This document shows, one piece after another, positions 42,240 to 50,224 of a stretch of DNA of 64,000 nucleotides. The position numbers and the translations under genes are program-made. A model generated the notes under the pieces. That model made no database searches, was not told where the DNA came from, and saw only the letters and a program-made list of their open reading frames with translations. Numbering within the stretch: position 1 is the first letter of the stretch; every line of letters starts with the position of its first letter. The DNA is from Betaproteobacteria bacterium (lineage in GTDB: Bacteria; Pseudomonadota; Gammaproteobacteria; Burkholderiales; Rhodocyclaceae): NCBI GenBank assembly GCA_016709965.1, contig JADJLT010000001.1, positions 1,447,001 through 1,511,000 of the forward strand, given 5' to 3'.

Positions 42240-43049
42240 TCACACAATAAGGCCAGTCCAATTTCCGGAGGTATCAAAACGCAATGACACATCGTTATTA
42301 GCAGAAACGAGAAACCCTATCCACTGCCCTGTCGGATCAAATATGTTCGCACCATTAGCTATATGAGAAACAACGAAGCAAGAAAATTTGGCAGCACGGC
42401 TATCAAAGATCAGTGAAACTTTATCGTTAGCCCGAACCACAAACCCTTCTTGAATGAGCTGCTGATCGTAAACAAATGGTCCCCCATAAGATATGTTTCT
42501 TCTTGGGTCGATCATCATGTTTCGATTCGGATCGATCATCATATTTCTTCTTGGGTCAATCGTCATGTTTCGGTTCGGATCGATCGTCATGTTTCTGCGC
42601 GGGTCGATCGTCATGTTTCTGCGCGGGTCGATCGTCATGTTTCGGTTCGGGTCGATCGTCATGTTTCTGCGTGGGTCGATCGTCATGTTTCTGCGCGGGT
42701 CGATCGTCATGTTTGTATTCGGATTGAGCGAAGAGTTTTTTCTTGGGTCCTTAGCTGCGAAGAAGTTTGACGGAGTCGTCGAACGATTAGCCTCAATTGA
42801 AATATCCAGCAGAAGGCAATACTCACCATCGTCATCGCTTGCGAAGCTGCCGTACACTCGGGAATTTCCAACGCGCATAGACCAAATATCATCGCTTAAT
42901 TGTCTAAACTCAATTCCGTCGGCGCCACTCTCAAGTTTGCTTTTCTCGGTTTCCTGAACAAGCTGAACGATTGAATAAATCGCTGCCAGATCTTCCTTTT
43001 GCAAGGATGCAAGTTTCTCTGTAAATCCTGGGGTAAGTAGCAATTTCAT
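42240..43049 (-). CDS. RelE/ParE-like domain with nine 8-residue tandem repeats and a C-terminal beta-repeat domain
   Basis: This 269-residue protein has three parts. Residues ~1-85 look like a RelE/ParE toxin fold (LTPGFTEKLASLQKEDLAAIYSIV, GIEFRQLSDDIWSMRVGNSRVY, YCLLLDIS). Residues ~105-185 are nine exact-phase repeats of NMTIDP(R/N)R. The last ~75 residues repeat a 'D..G.W.GFLV..ND.S.RFD' pattern (IFDPTGQWIGFLVSANNDV, LRFDTSGNWTGLIV), resembling the '4-fold beta flower' type. No adjacent classical antitoxin is present. It overlaps the two-TM protein gene by 4 bases, so the two work together. I infer an RNase- or DNA-binding effector with a sensor tail; not a known system to me. Confidence 0.72.
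   Translation of the reverse strand: MKLLLTPGFTEKLASLQKEDLAAIYSIVQLVQETEKSKLESGADGIEFRQLSDDIWSMRVGNSRVYGSFASDDDGEYCLLLDISIEANRSTTPSNFFAAKDPRKNSSLNPNTNMTIDPRRNMTIDPRRNMTIDPNRNMTIDPRRNMTIDPRRNMTIDPNRNMTIDPRRNMMIDPNRNMMIDPRRNISYGGPFVYDQQLIQEGFVVRANDKVSLIFDSRAAKFSCFVVSHIANGANIFDPTGQWIGFLVSANNDVSLRFDTSGNWTGLIV
42495..42710 (-). repeat. Nine tandem 24-bp repeats inside a coding region
   Basis: Unit on the plus strand: gtttctgcgcgggtcgatcg + tcat, nine in-phase copies, 216 bp. Most copies differ from one another by 1-5 bases, often at synonymous positions or at the R/N codon. Units encode NMTIDPRR or NMTIDPNR on the minus strand. Confidence 0.95.
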
Positions 43050-43420
43050 TTCAAGAGTTTCTCAAATTCTTTCATCGCACTGGTAAGGTCGCCCTTCTGG
43101 CCAGACCGAATTAATTCCTTGTAACGCTCCGCTGCCTCTGGAAGACATTTACTCCTCATATAGGCGCGGCAATAGTCGTCATCTAAGAATCGATCGATTT
43201 GGCGCTCGTACATATAAACCGCTCGGAAATATATGTAAGAGATCGTGGCAACGATTAGCAGGCCATAAAAACTCACTGTTTTATAGAAGACAGACCAATT
43301 GAGACCTGTCGACGTCGTAAGTTCTGTGACAAGCGTACCGGAGAAGACACCGACCACAATAGGAATTACCACCGAGAAAAACGTCTTCCACCCCGGTGAC
43401 TCGAGAATTTTTTCAGTCAT
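43046..43420 (-). CDS. Two-transmembrane protein coupled to the RelE-repeat gene
   Basis: This 124-residue protein has two predicted membrane helices (TFFSVVIPIVVGVFSGTLV and FYGLLIVATISYIYFRAVY) and a charged cytoplasmic tail of ~65 residues ending in a helix (GDLTSAMKEFEKLLK). Its stop overlaps the start of the RelE-repeat gene by 4 bases. Start ATG 43420 is chosen, though a TTG at 43486 is also in frame and neither has a strong ribosome-binding site. Small two-TM proteins are common membrane effectors or toxin partners in defence loci. The function here is unknown. Confidence 0.65.
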   Translation of the reverse strand: MTEKILESPGWKTFFSVVIPIVVGVFSGTLVTELTTSTGLNWSVFYKTVSFYGLLIVATISYIYFRAVYMYERQIDRFLDDDYCRAYMRSKCLPEAAERYKELIRSGQKGDLTSAMKEFEKLLK

Positions 43421-43788
43421 ACCTGCAGTAGGTTTATATGTGGATTTGTGATGAAATTTGGAGTCATTTGAATGCCAAGTGGCCAACCATTTCGCCGTAT
43501 AACTCGAGAAACGTGGACTTTAACTCATCTACAGTCGAGTAGCCCAAAAGCATGCCAGATGACTTTTGACAACAGCAGCACGGTAAATCACGTCATTTTC
43601 TTTCTGACAGATCTGAATCGGATATTGGCTAATAGCAAGTGCATACCAGTCATCAATGATGCGCCTCACCAATGACCGCACAGAACTGTTGATCGTGAGA
43701 AGTCTAGTTGGATAGCTGCTCAACTCTGAAAGCTGCCGGATACCCGTTGCTGTCGTTTGGTCAGTCACCTTCTGAGTCCCATGACTTC
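43421..43788. other. Gap upstream of the two-TM gene
   Basis: About 370 bases (about 300 if the TTG start is used). I see no gene, repeat or terminator that I can support. Confidence 0.35.
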
Positions 43789-44649
43789 CTACAATGAACG
43801 GCTGCGATACCAGGTCTCTTTCGCTACCCCTGGTTCTGATTGCTCGCGGCGAATGGTGAATATCGCCGATTCGTGCAGAACCTGACGCCAGCTTGAACAT
43901 CCATAGCGCTTCGGCGTGTGGTTTGGCTCTTGGTCGGAGATGTACTCAATGGCCCTGGCAAGGGGCGTCCATCCATCCACAGCAAGCGTTGCCTCTGCAT
44001 CGCGCAAGAGATTCACGATGGTGCATGAAGACCATATCGCGCCAGTGCCGCCAGGTAGGATTCCATGTAGCAGGAAGTCTTCAAATTCACCGGACTGCAT
44101 TACATTAGCCATCTCCTTCTGGGCTTCATCTTGGTGCTGAGCAATCTTTCTCAATTCCTCAAAGCGCTCGTCGATCAGGCGAAAACAGTCGTCGAGGTAG
44201 GCATCTGCACTGGCACAGCCTGCTACCGTCCAGATGTCATGGATTTCAATGAAGTGATGAACCAGTTTGTTCCGCAGTTCGACAAGCTCAGCAAGCCTCT
44301 GCTGTGTGCGTTGATGATCTTCCGGCGACATCTCGATTCGGAATGAGGTGCGAAACCGAATCTTGGTTGGATCCCCTGGATGCTCCTGTTGCTGGCCTTC
44401 CTCGTTCAACGGCAGCGACAAGAGGTCAGTCGTCAGATCGCCAACGACCTGACCCAAGGTCTTCTTGGCTACATCTTGTTTTCTTTTGTCCAAGAAACTG
44501 TGCATGTCTCCAGATTCGCTCTCGATGACACTATGAGCGACCATGGATTTGACCATGACCTCCAACTGTTGGATGCGTAGGTAGTTTCGCCCTAACTTGC
44601 GTTGGACTTCCCGCTGGGCTTCAGCAATGTTTTCTGATTGTGATGGCAT
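43789..44649 (-). CDS. HEPN-like domain fused to OST-HTH/LOTUS domain
   Basis: In this 286-residue protein, the middle (about 110-160) has a HEPN-like helical segment with the R-x(4-6)-H motif in LVELRNKLVHHFIEIH, typical of RNase HEPN domains. The C-terminal ~70 residues (DGWTPLARAIEYISDQEPNH, then RYGCSSWRQVLHESAIFTI) match the OST-HTH/LOTUS fold, an RNA-binding module. The N-terminal ~60 residues are helical (NYLRIQQLEVMVKSMVAH). ATG 44649 follows AGGA at 7 bases. The predicted role is RNA-guided or RNA-sensing cleavage in defence, by family inference. It stands alone, upstream of the two-TM/RelE-repeat pair on the same strand. Confidence 0.75.
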   Translation of the reverse strand: MPSQSENIAEAQREVQRKLGRNYLRIQQLEVMVKSMVAHSVIESESGDMHSFLDKRKQDVAKKTLGQVVGDLTTDLLSLPLNEEGQQQEHPGDPTKIRFRTSFRIEMSPEDHQRTQQRLAELVELRNKLVHHFIEIHDIWTVAGCASADAYLDDCFRLIDERFEELRKIAQHQDEAQKEMANVMQSGEFEDFLLHGILPGGTGAIWSSCTIVNLLRDAEATLAVDGWTPLARAIEYISDQEPNHTPKRYGCSSWRQVLHESAIFTIRREQSEPGVAKETWYRSRSL

Positions 44650-44874
44650 ATGGAAATCCTACACCAGCAGATCGGCCGAAAACAGGCACATTGCGGATAA
44701 ACAATTTCTGCGGCCGCATCTGATGGCGTTTGCGTGGGCTGACCGCCAAGGGTTTTCTGCTGATTGGCTGGCAGGCTCACGTTACGCCCGGCGCCGAAAA
44801 GAAAGAATACAAGCAAGGCTGGTGGGTTGTCAGGCCGCTTGAGCCGGCGCCATCAAAACCGCTAGACTCAGCGC

Positions 44875-45522
44875 ATGTGCAATCGTTATGTAGCCCCCGA
44901 TGAGGCCGCCTTATAGCGTGCCTGGCACATCGGCCGACACAATCAACCCAAGTGGGGACTGGAGGTCTATCCGCGCGCTCCAGGCCCGTTCCTGCGAGCC
45001 GCAACGCCGGGGCGAATTGAATTGATCGTCGGCAACTGGGGTTTGATTCCGGATTGGTCCGAAACCCCAAAGCTGACGTATTCAACCAACAATTGCCGAG
45101 CTGAAGAAGCCGCAGGGAAACCGACTTTTCGCGATGCCTGGCGCAAGAGCCAGCGCTGCATCATTCCGGCCAACTCATTCGATGAACCGAATTGGGAAAC
45201 CGGCAAGAATGTCTGGTGGCGCTTCCGTCGCGCCGATGGCCTGCCGTGGGGGTTGGCTGGTCTTTGGAATACATGGATTGACCCGAGCACTGGCGAGATC
45301 TTCGAGAGTTACACAATGTTGACGGTCAATGCGGACGAGCATCACTTGATGTCACGTATGCACAAACCAGATCCGAAGTTTCCGGCAGATCAGCAGGACA
45401 AGCGAAGTGTGGTCGCTATCGAGCAGGCGGATGTTGAGCAGTGGCTAAACGGCACCGTTTCGGATGCCATTCCGTTGATTAAGGCGCCAGATTTTGAGTT
45501 GATTGAGGCGGGGCCGGCTTAA
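44875..45522 (+). pseudogene. SRAP (YedK/HMCES) gene interrupted by an amber codon
   Basis: SRAP proteins form a covalent link with abasic sites in single-stranded DNA through Cys2. The frame opens correctly (MCNRYVAPDEAAL) but has TAG at 44914-44916, codon 14, where a Glu or Gln codon is expected. The rest (RAWHIGRHNQPKWGLEVYPR, IVGNWGLIPDWSE, NNCRAEEAAGKPTFRDAWRK, RCIIPANSFDE, HHLMSRMHKP) is intact to 45522, 215 residues in all. Reinitiation at 45022 would lack Cys2. One nucleotide change from GAG or CAG explains the stop. Either a recent pseudogene, a sequencing error, or amber suppression. Confidence 0.85.
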
Positions 45523-45715
45523 CGGCTGGCTCTTTGCTGTCTCAGTTCGGCCAATTCCGGCCTGTCATCGCGTACACGAATTAGCCATGCAGACGGCAGC
45601 TTTGCCGCACCTGAAACCAGCCGTTTAGCCTCCGAAGCCCAGAACAACCGCAACGGGCACAAACGAAACCCGAGCGAGGTACATCAGTACGACATACCCC
45701 GCCCGGCCCCTAAAC

Positions 45716-46930
45716 TTATGCCACTTTCTGGAACGGCACGACCACGCCGTTTGGTAGCGGCACTTCCGATTTCAGTTTCGGCACAAGCAACGACGCCGTG
45801 TTCGCTGCCTCCTTCAACGTGTGCATCGACAGCCTTGCGTACCTTTGAGAAACACGCGGATCTGAATGACCCAAGAGAACCTGAACGTCATAGAGGCTTC
45901 TTCCACTGGAAATGACGAGGTCCGCGAACTGGTGTCGGTAACTGTGAATACGCATCTTGCCAATACCTGCCGCCTTCCGCAGTCGATACCAGACACGCGT
46001 AATGGTGGTGAAGGGCTTTTCCGTTTCCGGGTTGGCGAAGATGGCGTCAAACCGTTTCATCTTTTCCGCTTCAGCCAAAACCCATAACGCACTTTCATTC
46101 AGGGGCACGGTGCGAGACTTCTTCGACTTGGCTGTTGATGCCGGAATCGTCCATAGCCCTTTCTCCATATCCACTTGACCCCATGTTGCGGTCAGCGCTT
46201 CGGACAATCTTGCGCCGGTGCTCAACAAGAACATCAGAATATGGCAGACAGGACGATTGTGGTCGTTACGCAATATCTCCACCAGACGCTGCAACTGTTC
46301 GTCGGTGGCAACATCATGTAGCTGGTTCTCGACATTCAGCAGCTTCACTCCTTTCAACACGTTCCTTTCGAGGAATTCCCATTCCACCGCCAGATTCAGG
46401 GCATGGCGGATGAGCTTGATGTGGTGATCCTGACTTGCCGGGCTCAATCCCGAGGTGGATAGATCGTTCTGGAACTGCTGGACTTGGTAACGGGTGATGT
46501 CACAAAGCCTGCTTTCGCCGAATTTGGGCTTGATGCGAATGCGGAACAGCTGGTCATCGCGGACCCAGCTACGTTTGTGTAGCTTCACGTGCGGAAAGTA
46601 ATGATCAGCCATGAAGGTATCCAAAGACATTTCACAGAGCACCGGCTTTTCCTTGGCGGGTTGTTTTGCCGCCTTGGCGTGCTCGACCTTCTTTTCTGTT
46701 GCCAATTTCCGCGCCTGAACGAGGGAGAGTTCCTTGATGGTGCCGAGGCGGTCATAGGCGGTCTTGCCGTCACGCTTGAAGCGCAGAAAGTAAGTGGGCA
46801 GCATCTTCCCGGCAGCGTTGGCCTGGATGAGCAAGCCACGGACGTTGGTGTCACAAAATTCAATTTTCTTCTCTCCCGGCGGAACGATGAGGCCGGTGTC
46901 GATGAAGGCTTTGGTTAGTTCGATGATCAT
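45716..46930 (-). CDS. int: Tyrosine-type integrase of element B (P4-like)
   Basis: This 404-residue site-specific recombinase probably inserts and excises element B at the tRNA-Phe 3' end. It has an N-terminal DUF4102-like arm-binding domain (EFCDTNVRGLLIQANAAGKM...LGTIKELSLVQARKLA), an SAM-like core-binding domain (about 110-200) and the catalytic domain with Arg in LLSTGARLSEALTATW, HSYRHQFADLVI and the GHSDPRVSQRYARLS tyrosine segment. ATG 46930 follows AGGTG. The gene lies inside the element, about 4 kb from att2, not directly next to att as in most P4-type islands. Element A has no intact counterpart. Confidence 0.92.
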   Translation of the reverse strand: MIIELTKAFIDTGLIVPPGEKKIEFCDTNVRGLLIQANAAGKMLPTYFLRFKRDGKTAYDRLGTIKELSLVQARKLATEKKVEHAKAAKQPAKEKPVLCEMSLDTFMADHYFPHVKLHKRSWVRDDQLFRIRIKPKFGESRLCDITRYQVQQFQNDLSTSGLSPASQDHHIKLIRHALNLAVEWEFLERNVLKGVKLLNVENQLHDVATDEQLQRLVEILRNDHNRPVCHILMFLLSTGARLSEALTATWGQVDMEKGLWTIPASTAKSKKSRTVPLNESALWVLAEAEKMKRFDAIFANPETEKPFTTITRVWYRLRKAAGIGKMRIHSYRHQFADLVISSGRSLYDVQVLLGHSDPRVSQRYARLSMHTLKEAANTASLLVPKLKSEVPLPNGVVVPFQKVA

Positions 46931-47279
46931 GGTGACACCTCGATAGTAGTGGCAGGGTGGCCAATGGTTAACTCTGTTTTCATAAGTGAAAATTCCTTTT
47001 AATTGATCAAAATTGTGGCAGCCGTATCGCGTCCAACTGCGCCGGTTTCGTCGTGGCGGTGCCCGGTGGCGACGCGGGGCTGGTCGAAAAGGGGTGGTGA
47101 TCCCGGCCCCCCGTTTGCTCGAAGGCGGCACGCGGCGGGGGCGACTCGGGGGGGTTGGGCCGGGAGAGATCCCCGAAAAACCATCGTCAGTCAGTTTCTG
47201 CGGCCCAAATTCCACCCGGACGCAACAAAAACCTGAAAACCTGCGAAACTGGAAACCTGATTTCTCGAGGAGCGCCGGG
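46931..47279. other. GC-rich gap between integrase and replication genes
   Basis: About 350 bases with runs of G and C (around 47080-47170) and a 24-bp motif (47241-47264) repeated in inverse orientation upstream of the replication gene. No gene supported. Together with 49679-49745 it brackets the replication protein and may be part of a replication origin. Confidence 0.4.
47241..47264 (+). repeat. Iteron-like motif, copy 1
   Basis: CTGCGAAACTGGAAACCTGA followed by TTTC. It matches 21 of 24 positions of the minus-strand sequence at 49719-49742. Confidence 0.5.
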
Positions 47280-49283
47280 TCAGTTGTCGTCAGGCACCGG
47301 ATCAACAATGGCATACACCTTTGCGCCACGATCCTTGACAGTAAACATCCAGTGATGAAGGGCAGGATCGACACCGGTATATTTTTCAAGCACTCTGATT
47401 GCGATGCGTTTGCTGACACCGATACGTTGAGCCACCGCCTCAGCAAGATTCATTTTTGTATTCACGCCAGCACGGATGCAGAATTTGACGGCGGCAATTA
47501 TTTCGCTGTCAGATTTGGTTTCCTCGGCCTGTTTTAGGTGCTCGAATTGAGTGTCATCAATCGCACGAACCGAGCAGAGTGTTTCGCCATAGGAAATGCC
47601 GCATTCAGTACTGTAGCTGTAGGCTGCACGCTGAGCGACGCCACCACGACACTTGATGTTCTCGAACGCAACGACCTTATTATCGGTAGTCGGCGATTGC
47701 ACGGCTGACAGCGTATAGGCACAGTCGCAGTCATCGCGTATGTCGCTGGTGCCACCCACAACGAGTTTGCCATCTCGCCCGGGATTTTTGTTGGTATGAG
47801 CTAGACCGATGACGGTGCCACCTTTAGTGATGAAACTGCGCAAAATCGTGGAGAACCTGCTGCTCTCCTTTTTATGCATTACATCAACAAATTTTTTGAC
47901 CGTATCCAAAATAATAACGATGCCAGTGGCTTGATCCTTATCGACAAGCTCCATGATCAGAGTTAGAAAGTTGCCTGCAGAGAAAGAGCGATGCCCTTCG
48001 GAGAGCATGTGGAAGCCAAACTCTTCAGCGACAATATTTTTCTCCAAGAGCCCCTGAGCAGAGTCGTCAACATTGATGTAATAAACTTGGGATGGATTGA
48101 AACGCCCCCGTTTTATGGCCTCGATAAGCAAGAAGAGGACGATCAGTGTTTTACCTGAGTTGGGTGGTGCAAAGAAAAATGTCATTTGGCCCATGAGCGC
48201 AATTGGATCAAGCACAAAACGTTGCTCAACTACATGCTTTTCCAGATCCTCTGAGCAACCCATCAGAGAGTACTGATCCAGAACATTGGGGGTGGCGCTG
48301 GTCTCAACGCCTGGTGGTGGAGTAATTTTTTCAAATTGAGGGATGCTTGCATCACGAGCAGCATCCAAGTCCATACCTGATGCAGTGGCCATCATGATCA
48401 GCGTGCCAATCGTGATAGGTTTTGAAACATCGATTTTGAAGGAACCCCATTTTTCCCGCATTTCGTGGTCACCTGGATATTTGCTGCTTTTGCTGCTCCA
48501 TGCCATGGCAAGCGCCAGTCCCTCATCACTACTGCTTGTTTCATGGAAGATCGCCGCCAATACCTTAAACCAGTCTTCATATCCGCAACCCGGATCGATA
48601 TGGTTCAGTAAAATTTCAAGGAAAAATAGATTATTTCCGCTCGGTGGTTGGGAGGATTCCGCTGATACATCTCCAGGCTGAACTACTCTTGGGGCCTTAC
48701 GTTCATTGTGTTTAAAGACGGCATCAATGAACTCTTGGGGCGCTTCGGAAAGTTCATTGACATTATTTGCCTGAAACACCTCAATCGTTTTCCCAGTGCT
48801 TGGCGGCAGAATGATTTGACCGCGCCCAGTCTTTACATCGATACGCGCTGGATGCTTTTTGCTGTCGTGTGAATCAGATTTTGCGAAGGCACCTTCGGGA
48901 CGCCGGAAGAGGTGATGCTCGCCCCTTAAGGTTTTGACGATCAGCAGGGGTGCGAGATCATGCTTCTTCTCGGTGGCAACAAGCGCTGCAATTGCTTCAG
49001 GGCTGTCTGCATCGAACACAATTACGTGATCACCGACAATGAACCCGAGTTCGTGTTCTGGATATCTGCCCCAGTGGACTCTAATTTTCGCTTCGGAGAG
49101 GTTTTCGAGCCAAGGATCCCATGAGAGGGTAGCTTTTTTTGTCCCGGCCAGGATTGGTATGACCTTTAAGCCATACGCGAACCAGAACAGAGCGGCTTCT
49201 AGGTTACTGGCGAAGGGTGGAACTGTTTTTGTTGAGGGAACAGCAGCCGCTGAGGGCTGAGTCATTGCAAATTGATAGGCCAT
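47280..49283 (-). CDS. Primase-polymerase/helicase replication protein
   Basis: This 667-residue protein combines a bifunctional primase-polymerase domain (about 25-190: FWFAYGLKVIPILAGTKKAT, HVIVFDADSPEA with the catalytic D-x-D, DVKTGRGQIILPPS), a PriCT-like linker (GYEDWFKVLAAIFHETSSSDEGLALAMAWS) and a RepA-type RecA helicase (Walker A FFFAPPNSGKTLIVLFLL; Walker B IVIILDTVKK; GTVIGLAHTNK). It would prime and unwind element DNA after excision, so element B may replicate like a plasmid. ATG 49283 follows AAGG; the leader can form a pseudoknot (49305-49374). The C-terminus carries a winged-helix-like segment. Confidence 0.88.
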   Translation of the reverse strand: MAYQFAMTQPSAAAVPSTKTVPPFASNLEAALFWFAYGLKVIPILAGTKKATLSWDPWLENLSEAKIRVHWGRYPEHELGFIVGDHVIVFDADSPEAIAALVATEKKHDLAPLLIVKTLRGEHHLFRRPEGAFAKSDSHDSKKHPARIDVKTGRGQIILPPSTGKTIEVFQANNVNELSEAPQEFIDAVFKHNERKAPRVVQPGDVSAESSQPPSGNNLFFLEILLNHIDPGCGYEDWFKVLAAIFHETSSSDEGLALAMAWSSKSSKYPGDHEMREKWGSFKIDVSKPITIGTLIMMATASGMDLDAARDASIPQFEKITPPPGVETSATPNVLDQYSLMGCSEDLEKHVVEQRFVLDPIALMGQMTFFFAPPNSGKTLIVLFLLIEAIKRGRFNPSQVYYINVDDSAQGLLEKNIVAEEFGFHMLSEGHRSFSAGNFLTLIMELVDKDQATGIVIILDTVKKFVDVMHKKESSRFSTILRSFITKGGTVIGLAHTNKNPGRDGKLVVGGTSDIRDDCDCAYTLSAVQSPTTDNKVVAFENIKCRGGVAQRAAYSYSTECGISYGETLCSVRAIDDTQFEHLKQAEETKSDSEIIAAVKFCIRAGVNTKMNLAEAVAQRIGVSKRIAIRVLEKYTGVDPALHHWMFTVKDRGAKVYAIVDPVPDDN

Positions 49284-49304
49284 AGCACACCTTAATATGG
49301 GATG

Positions 49305-49374
49305 TGCGCCCGGTTAGCGGGGGGAATAGATAGCAGAATTTCGGGCGCAAAACTCCTCTGTCTGTCCGCTAACC
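49305..49374 (-). promoter_or_regulatory. Potential H-type pseudoknot in the replication gene leader
   Basis: On the minus strand, GTTAGCGG (49373-49366 read in complement) pairs with CCGCTAAC, and TGCGCCCG pairs with CGGGCGCA. The two 3' arms are directly adjacent (CCGCTAACCGGGCGCA), so two 8-bp helices interleave and can stack. The structure ends about 21 bases before the start codon of the replication gene, next to its ribosome-binding site. It could control initiator translation, as pseudoknots do in several plasmids. Confidence 0.55.
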
Positions 49375-49936
49375 CATTTATGAGGCTGTCGCAAATAATC
49401 TAGATGATCCCAACTCCATCGCGTGGACCACGGTGGTCAATCGTCGTCATCCGACACTGTCATGCGCTATCGATAGTCTACGCGCATACAGCGTTAGCTA
49501 TTTGGGTGACCACGCTATCGAACGTGATTACCCTCCCAATGGCCGATGTCTAAAGTCTGGGCGGTTGGGCACATATACCAGACCACTTTGCGAGCATCGC
49601 GGGCCGAGTGTATTGAAAAATAAACTATTCATCAAGCCCTGTATCCAGGATCAGAATTTTGGGTGTCGGGGGTACTAGATCCTGGAAAACTGAAAATCTG
49701 CCTCCACCGGCATCGCAGAAAATCAGGTTTTCAGTTTCCCAGGATTTTAGTTTTTTTGCTCCCCCTCCCCTCAGTCAGTCGCCGCCAAAATCCCCCCGGC
49801 CTCGACTCCCGCAACAGGTGATACTGCTCGGTACAGACGTCAGCGAAATCGCCACTGGCAAACGACAGATGACTATACGCATAAAGACAAGCCGAAATCC
49901 CCAAGGCATGGCCGAGCAATATTGCCGATGATGCGC
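49375..49936. other. Gap upstream of the replication gene, with a long inverted repeat
   Basis: About 560 bases without a clear gene. It holds the inverted repeat 49679-49745. A minus-strand frame (49731-49919, 62 residues, SHLSFASGDFADVCTEQYHL) is possible but has no ribosome-binding site. Confidence 0.35.
49679..49745. repeat. Inverted repeat with iteron-like motif, copy 2
   Basis: ATCCTGGAAAACTGAAAA (from 49679) is inverted as TTTTCAGTTTCCCAGGAT (ending 49745), 17 of 18 bases pairing. The right arm extends into the 24-bp motif also found at 47241-47264. A candidate origin or control region of element B. Confidence 0.6.
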
Positions 49937-50044
49937 TCAGTCGAAATACAAATTAGCCAGCATGTGCGCAGAGGTCACGGCCAAGTCAGCCATATCCAGA
50001 TCAAGCATCGTGTCGATAACAGTCAGCAGATGATATTCATACAT
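49937..50044 (-). CDS. Tiny acidic protein of element B (35 aa)
   Basis: This 35-codon gene (MYEYHLLTVIDTMLDLDMAD...HMLANLYFD) has a strong GGAG at 7-base spacing, and its start lies 12 bases after the stop of the small membrane protein gene. It looks like a single amphipathic helix rich in Leu and Asp. Function unknown. Support comes from the ribosome-binding site and its place at the end of a row of short genes. Confidence 0.5.
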   Translation of the reverse strand: MYEYHLLTVIDTMLDLDMADLAVTSAHMLANLYFD

Positions 50045-50056
50045 GGTGTTGCTCCT

Positions 50057-50224
50057 TCATTTGGAAAAGTAAAAGAGGGCTCCCAAGATCAGCAGCAGGC
50101 CGAAGAATGCCGGGAGTGAAACGTAGTACAGCGCAGCAAGACCGATGATGGCGATCAGGCTTTTGGTGTTGGTAAAGCAGCTAAGAATGATGAAACCCAT
50201 TAGAGCGGCAATGATTGCGGTCAT
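50057..50224 (-). CDS. Small two-helix membrane protein (55 aa)
   Basis: The 55 residues are almost wholly hydrophobic: MTAIIAALMGFIILSCFTNT, then SLIAIIGLAALYYVSLPAFF and GLLLILGALFYFSK. Two membrane helices are predicted. Its ATG overlaps the stop of the upstream gene (ATGA), showing translational coupling. One of several tiny membrane proteins in this element; function unknown. Confidence 0.65.
   Translation of the reverse strand: MTAIIAALMGFIILSCFTNTKSLIAIIGLAALYYVSLPAFFGLLLILGALFYFSK

Noticed and set aside
42495..42710. CRISPR array
   Set aside because: Units are directly contiguous 24-bp repeats without spacers and encode a peptide repeat; no cas genes are present.
42450..42957. Long plus-strand frames across the 24-bp repeats
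   Set aside because: Because the unit is a multiple of three, repeats stay open in every frame. The minus-strand frame has flanking folded domains and an overlap with its neighbour; the plus-strand ones do not.
49731..49919. 62-codon minus-strand gene
   Set aside because: No ribosome-binding site, overlaps the inverted repeat region and a G/C-rich stretch; kept only as a possibility in the gap entry.
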